A DNA stretch of 22,508 nt from an uncultured Selenomonadaceae bacterium. GTDB lineage: Bacteria > Bacillota > Negativicutes > Selenomonadales > Selenomonadaceae. Made by a program: the position numbers and the translations under genes. Location of the stretch: assembly GCA_910579115.1 (NCBI GenBank), contig CAJTSO010000017.1, positions 1 to 22,508 on the forward strand. The letters run 5' to 3'. Shown here piece by piece: positions 22,434 through 22,508 of this stretch. The notes below the pieces were generated by a model, which had not been told where the DNA came from, made no database searches, and worked only from the letters and a program-made list of their open reading frames with translations. Numbering within the stretch: the first letter of the stretch is position 1; every line of letters starts with the position of its first letter.

Positions 22434-22508
22434 ATGTCATTATTCAGCATAAAAATGCGGGCTTCAGAAAAATCCCGGCATATCTCCGGAGCAGAGCGGA
22501 TAACCACC
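22434..22508 (+). CDS. bioW: 6-carboxyhexanoate-CoA ligase, N-terminus (partial)
   Basis: Only the first 25 codons are in the window: MSLFSIKMRASEK then SRHISGAERITT. The 'vRMRAS ... HISGAER' opening is the one I know from BioW (pimeloyl-CoA synthetase), which activates free pimelate as the first step of biotin synthesis in Bacillota. CGGGAG lies seven bases before ATG 22434. No promoter or terminator is seen in the 38-base gap after the membrane-protein gene, so the two are likely co-transcribed. The assignment rests on a short match and needs the rest of the gene. Confidence 0.75.
   Translation, partial: MSLFSIKMRASEKSRHISGAERITT

Noticed and set aside
1..22508. CRISPR array, tRNA, rRNA, transposase, prophage or defence island
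   Set aside because: No regularly spaced repeats, no tRNA-like cloverleaf in the gaps, and no gene with such motifs; nearly all sequence is accounted for by housekeeping and a few unknown genes.

Overview
This 22.5-kb window (about 53% GC by eye) is ordinary chromosomal DNA from a bacterium of the phylum Bacillota. The best guess is the class Negativicutes (Selenomonas-like, anaerobic). The indicators are a class III fructose-1,6-bisphosphatase, the order ftsE-ftsX-M23 peptidase-ctpA, a BirA with an N-terminal DNA-binding domain followed by coaX and dusB, a long leader before rplM-rpsI, a BioW-type biotin pathway, and a flagellin-like gene. The placement is inference: no rRNA or other decisive marker is present. 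No tRNA, rRNA, CRISPR array, insertion sequence, phage gene or recognisable defence system was seen.

Layout. (1) 1-64 is the first 21 codons of a minus-strand exported or membrane protein, followed by a 366-base divergent promoter region with small repeats. (2) 431-2738 holds an uncharacterised DUF-type gene and a secreted protein of the major royal jelly/yellow beta-propeller family. They end at a bidirectional terminator shared with a convergent single-pass membrane protein (2807-3961). (3) 4132-6051 is fbp (class III), with promoters back to back with the membrane-protein gene. (4) 6343-10256 is a tight cell-envelope operon: ftsE, ftsX, a coiled-coil M23 peptidase that keeps its zinc ligands, and the S41 protease ctpA (TTG start). 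(5) 10325-11137 is a stand-alone divergent flagellin-like gene with its own strong housekeeping-type promoter and terminator. (6) 11467-12761 is pyrF-pyrE (4-bp overlap) behind a leader of about 175 nt, with imperfect copies of a small repeat on each side. (7) 12891-14744 (minus) is a PAS-GGDEF diguanylate cyclase. (8) 15019-19351 is birA, coaX, dusB and an M18 aminopeptidase. (9) 19621-20471 is rplM-rpsI behind a structured leader of about 165 nt. (10) 20558-22508 is a PLP enzyme of the aluminium-resistance/methionine gamma-lyase-like family, a small polytopic membrane protein resembling an ECF-transporter S component, and the first 25 codons of bioW.

How they connect. The most interesting link is between birA and the right-hand end. 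The membrane-protein/bioW transcript starts from a perfect consensus promoter (TTGACA-N17-TATAAT). This promoter lies inside the terminator hairpin of the preceding gene and overlaps a BirA-operator-like dyad (TCGTAAACC-N13-GGTTGACAA). The membrane protein is therefore a candidate biotin-pathway transporter, possibly for pimelate (the BioW substrate) or biotin, under BirA control. Other points for a second look are the orphan flagellin, a small palindromic repeat family with compensatory base changes, and -35 boxes that overlap upstream stop codons. No wholly new multi-gene system is evident.
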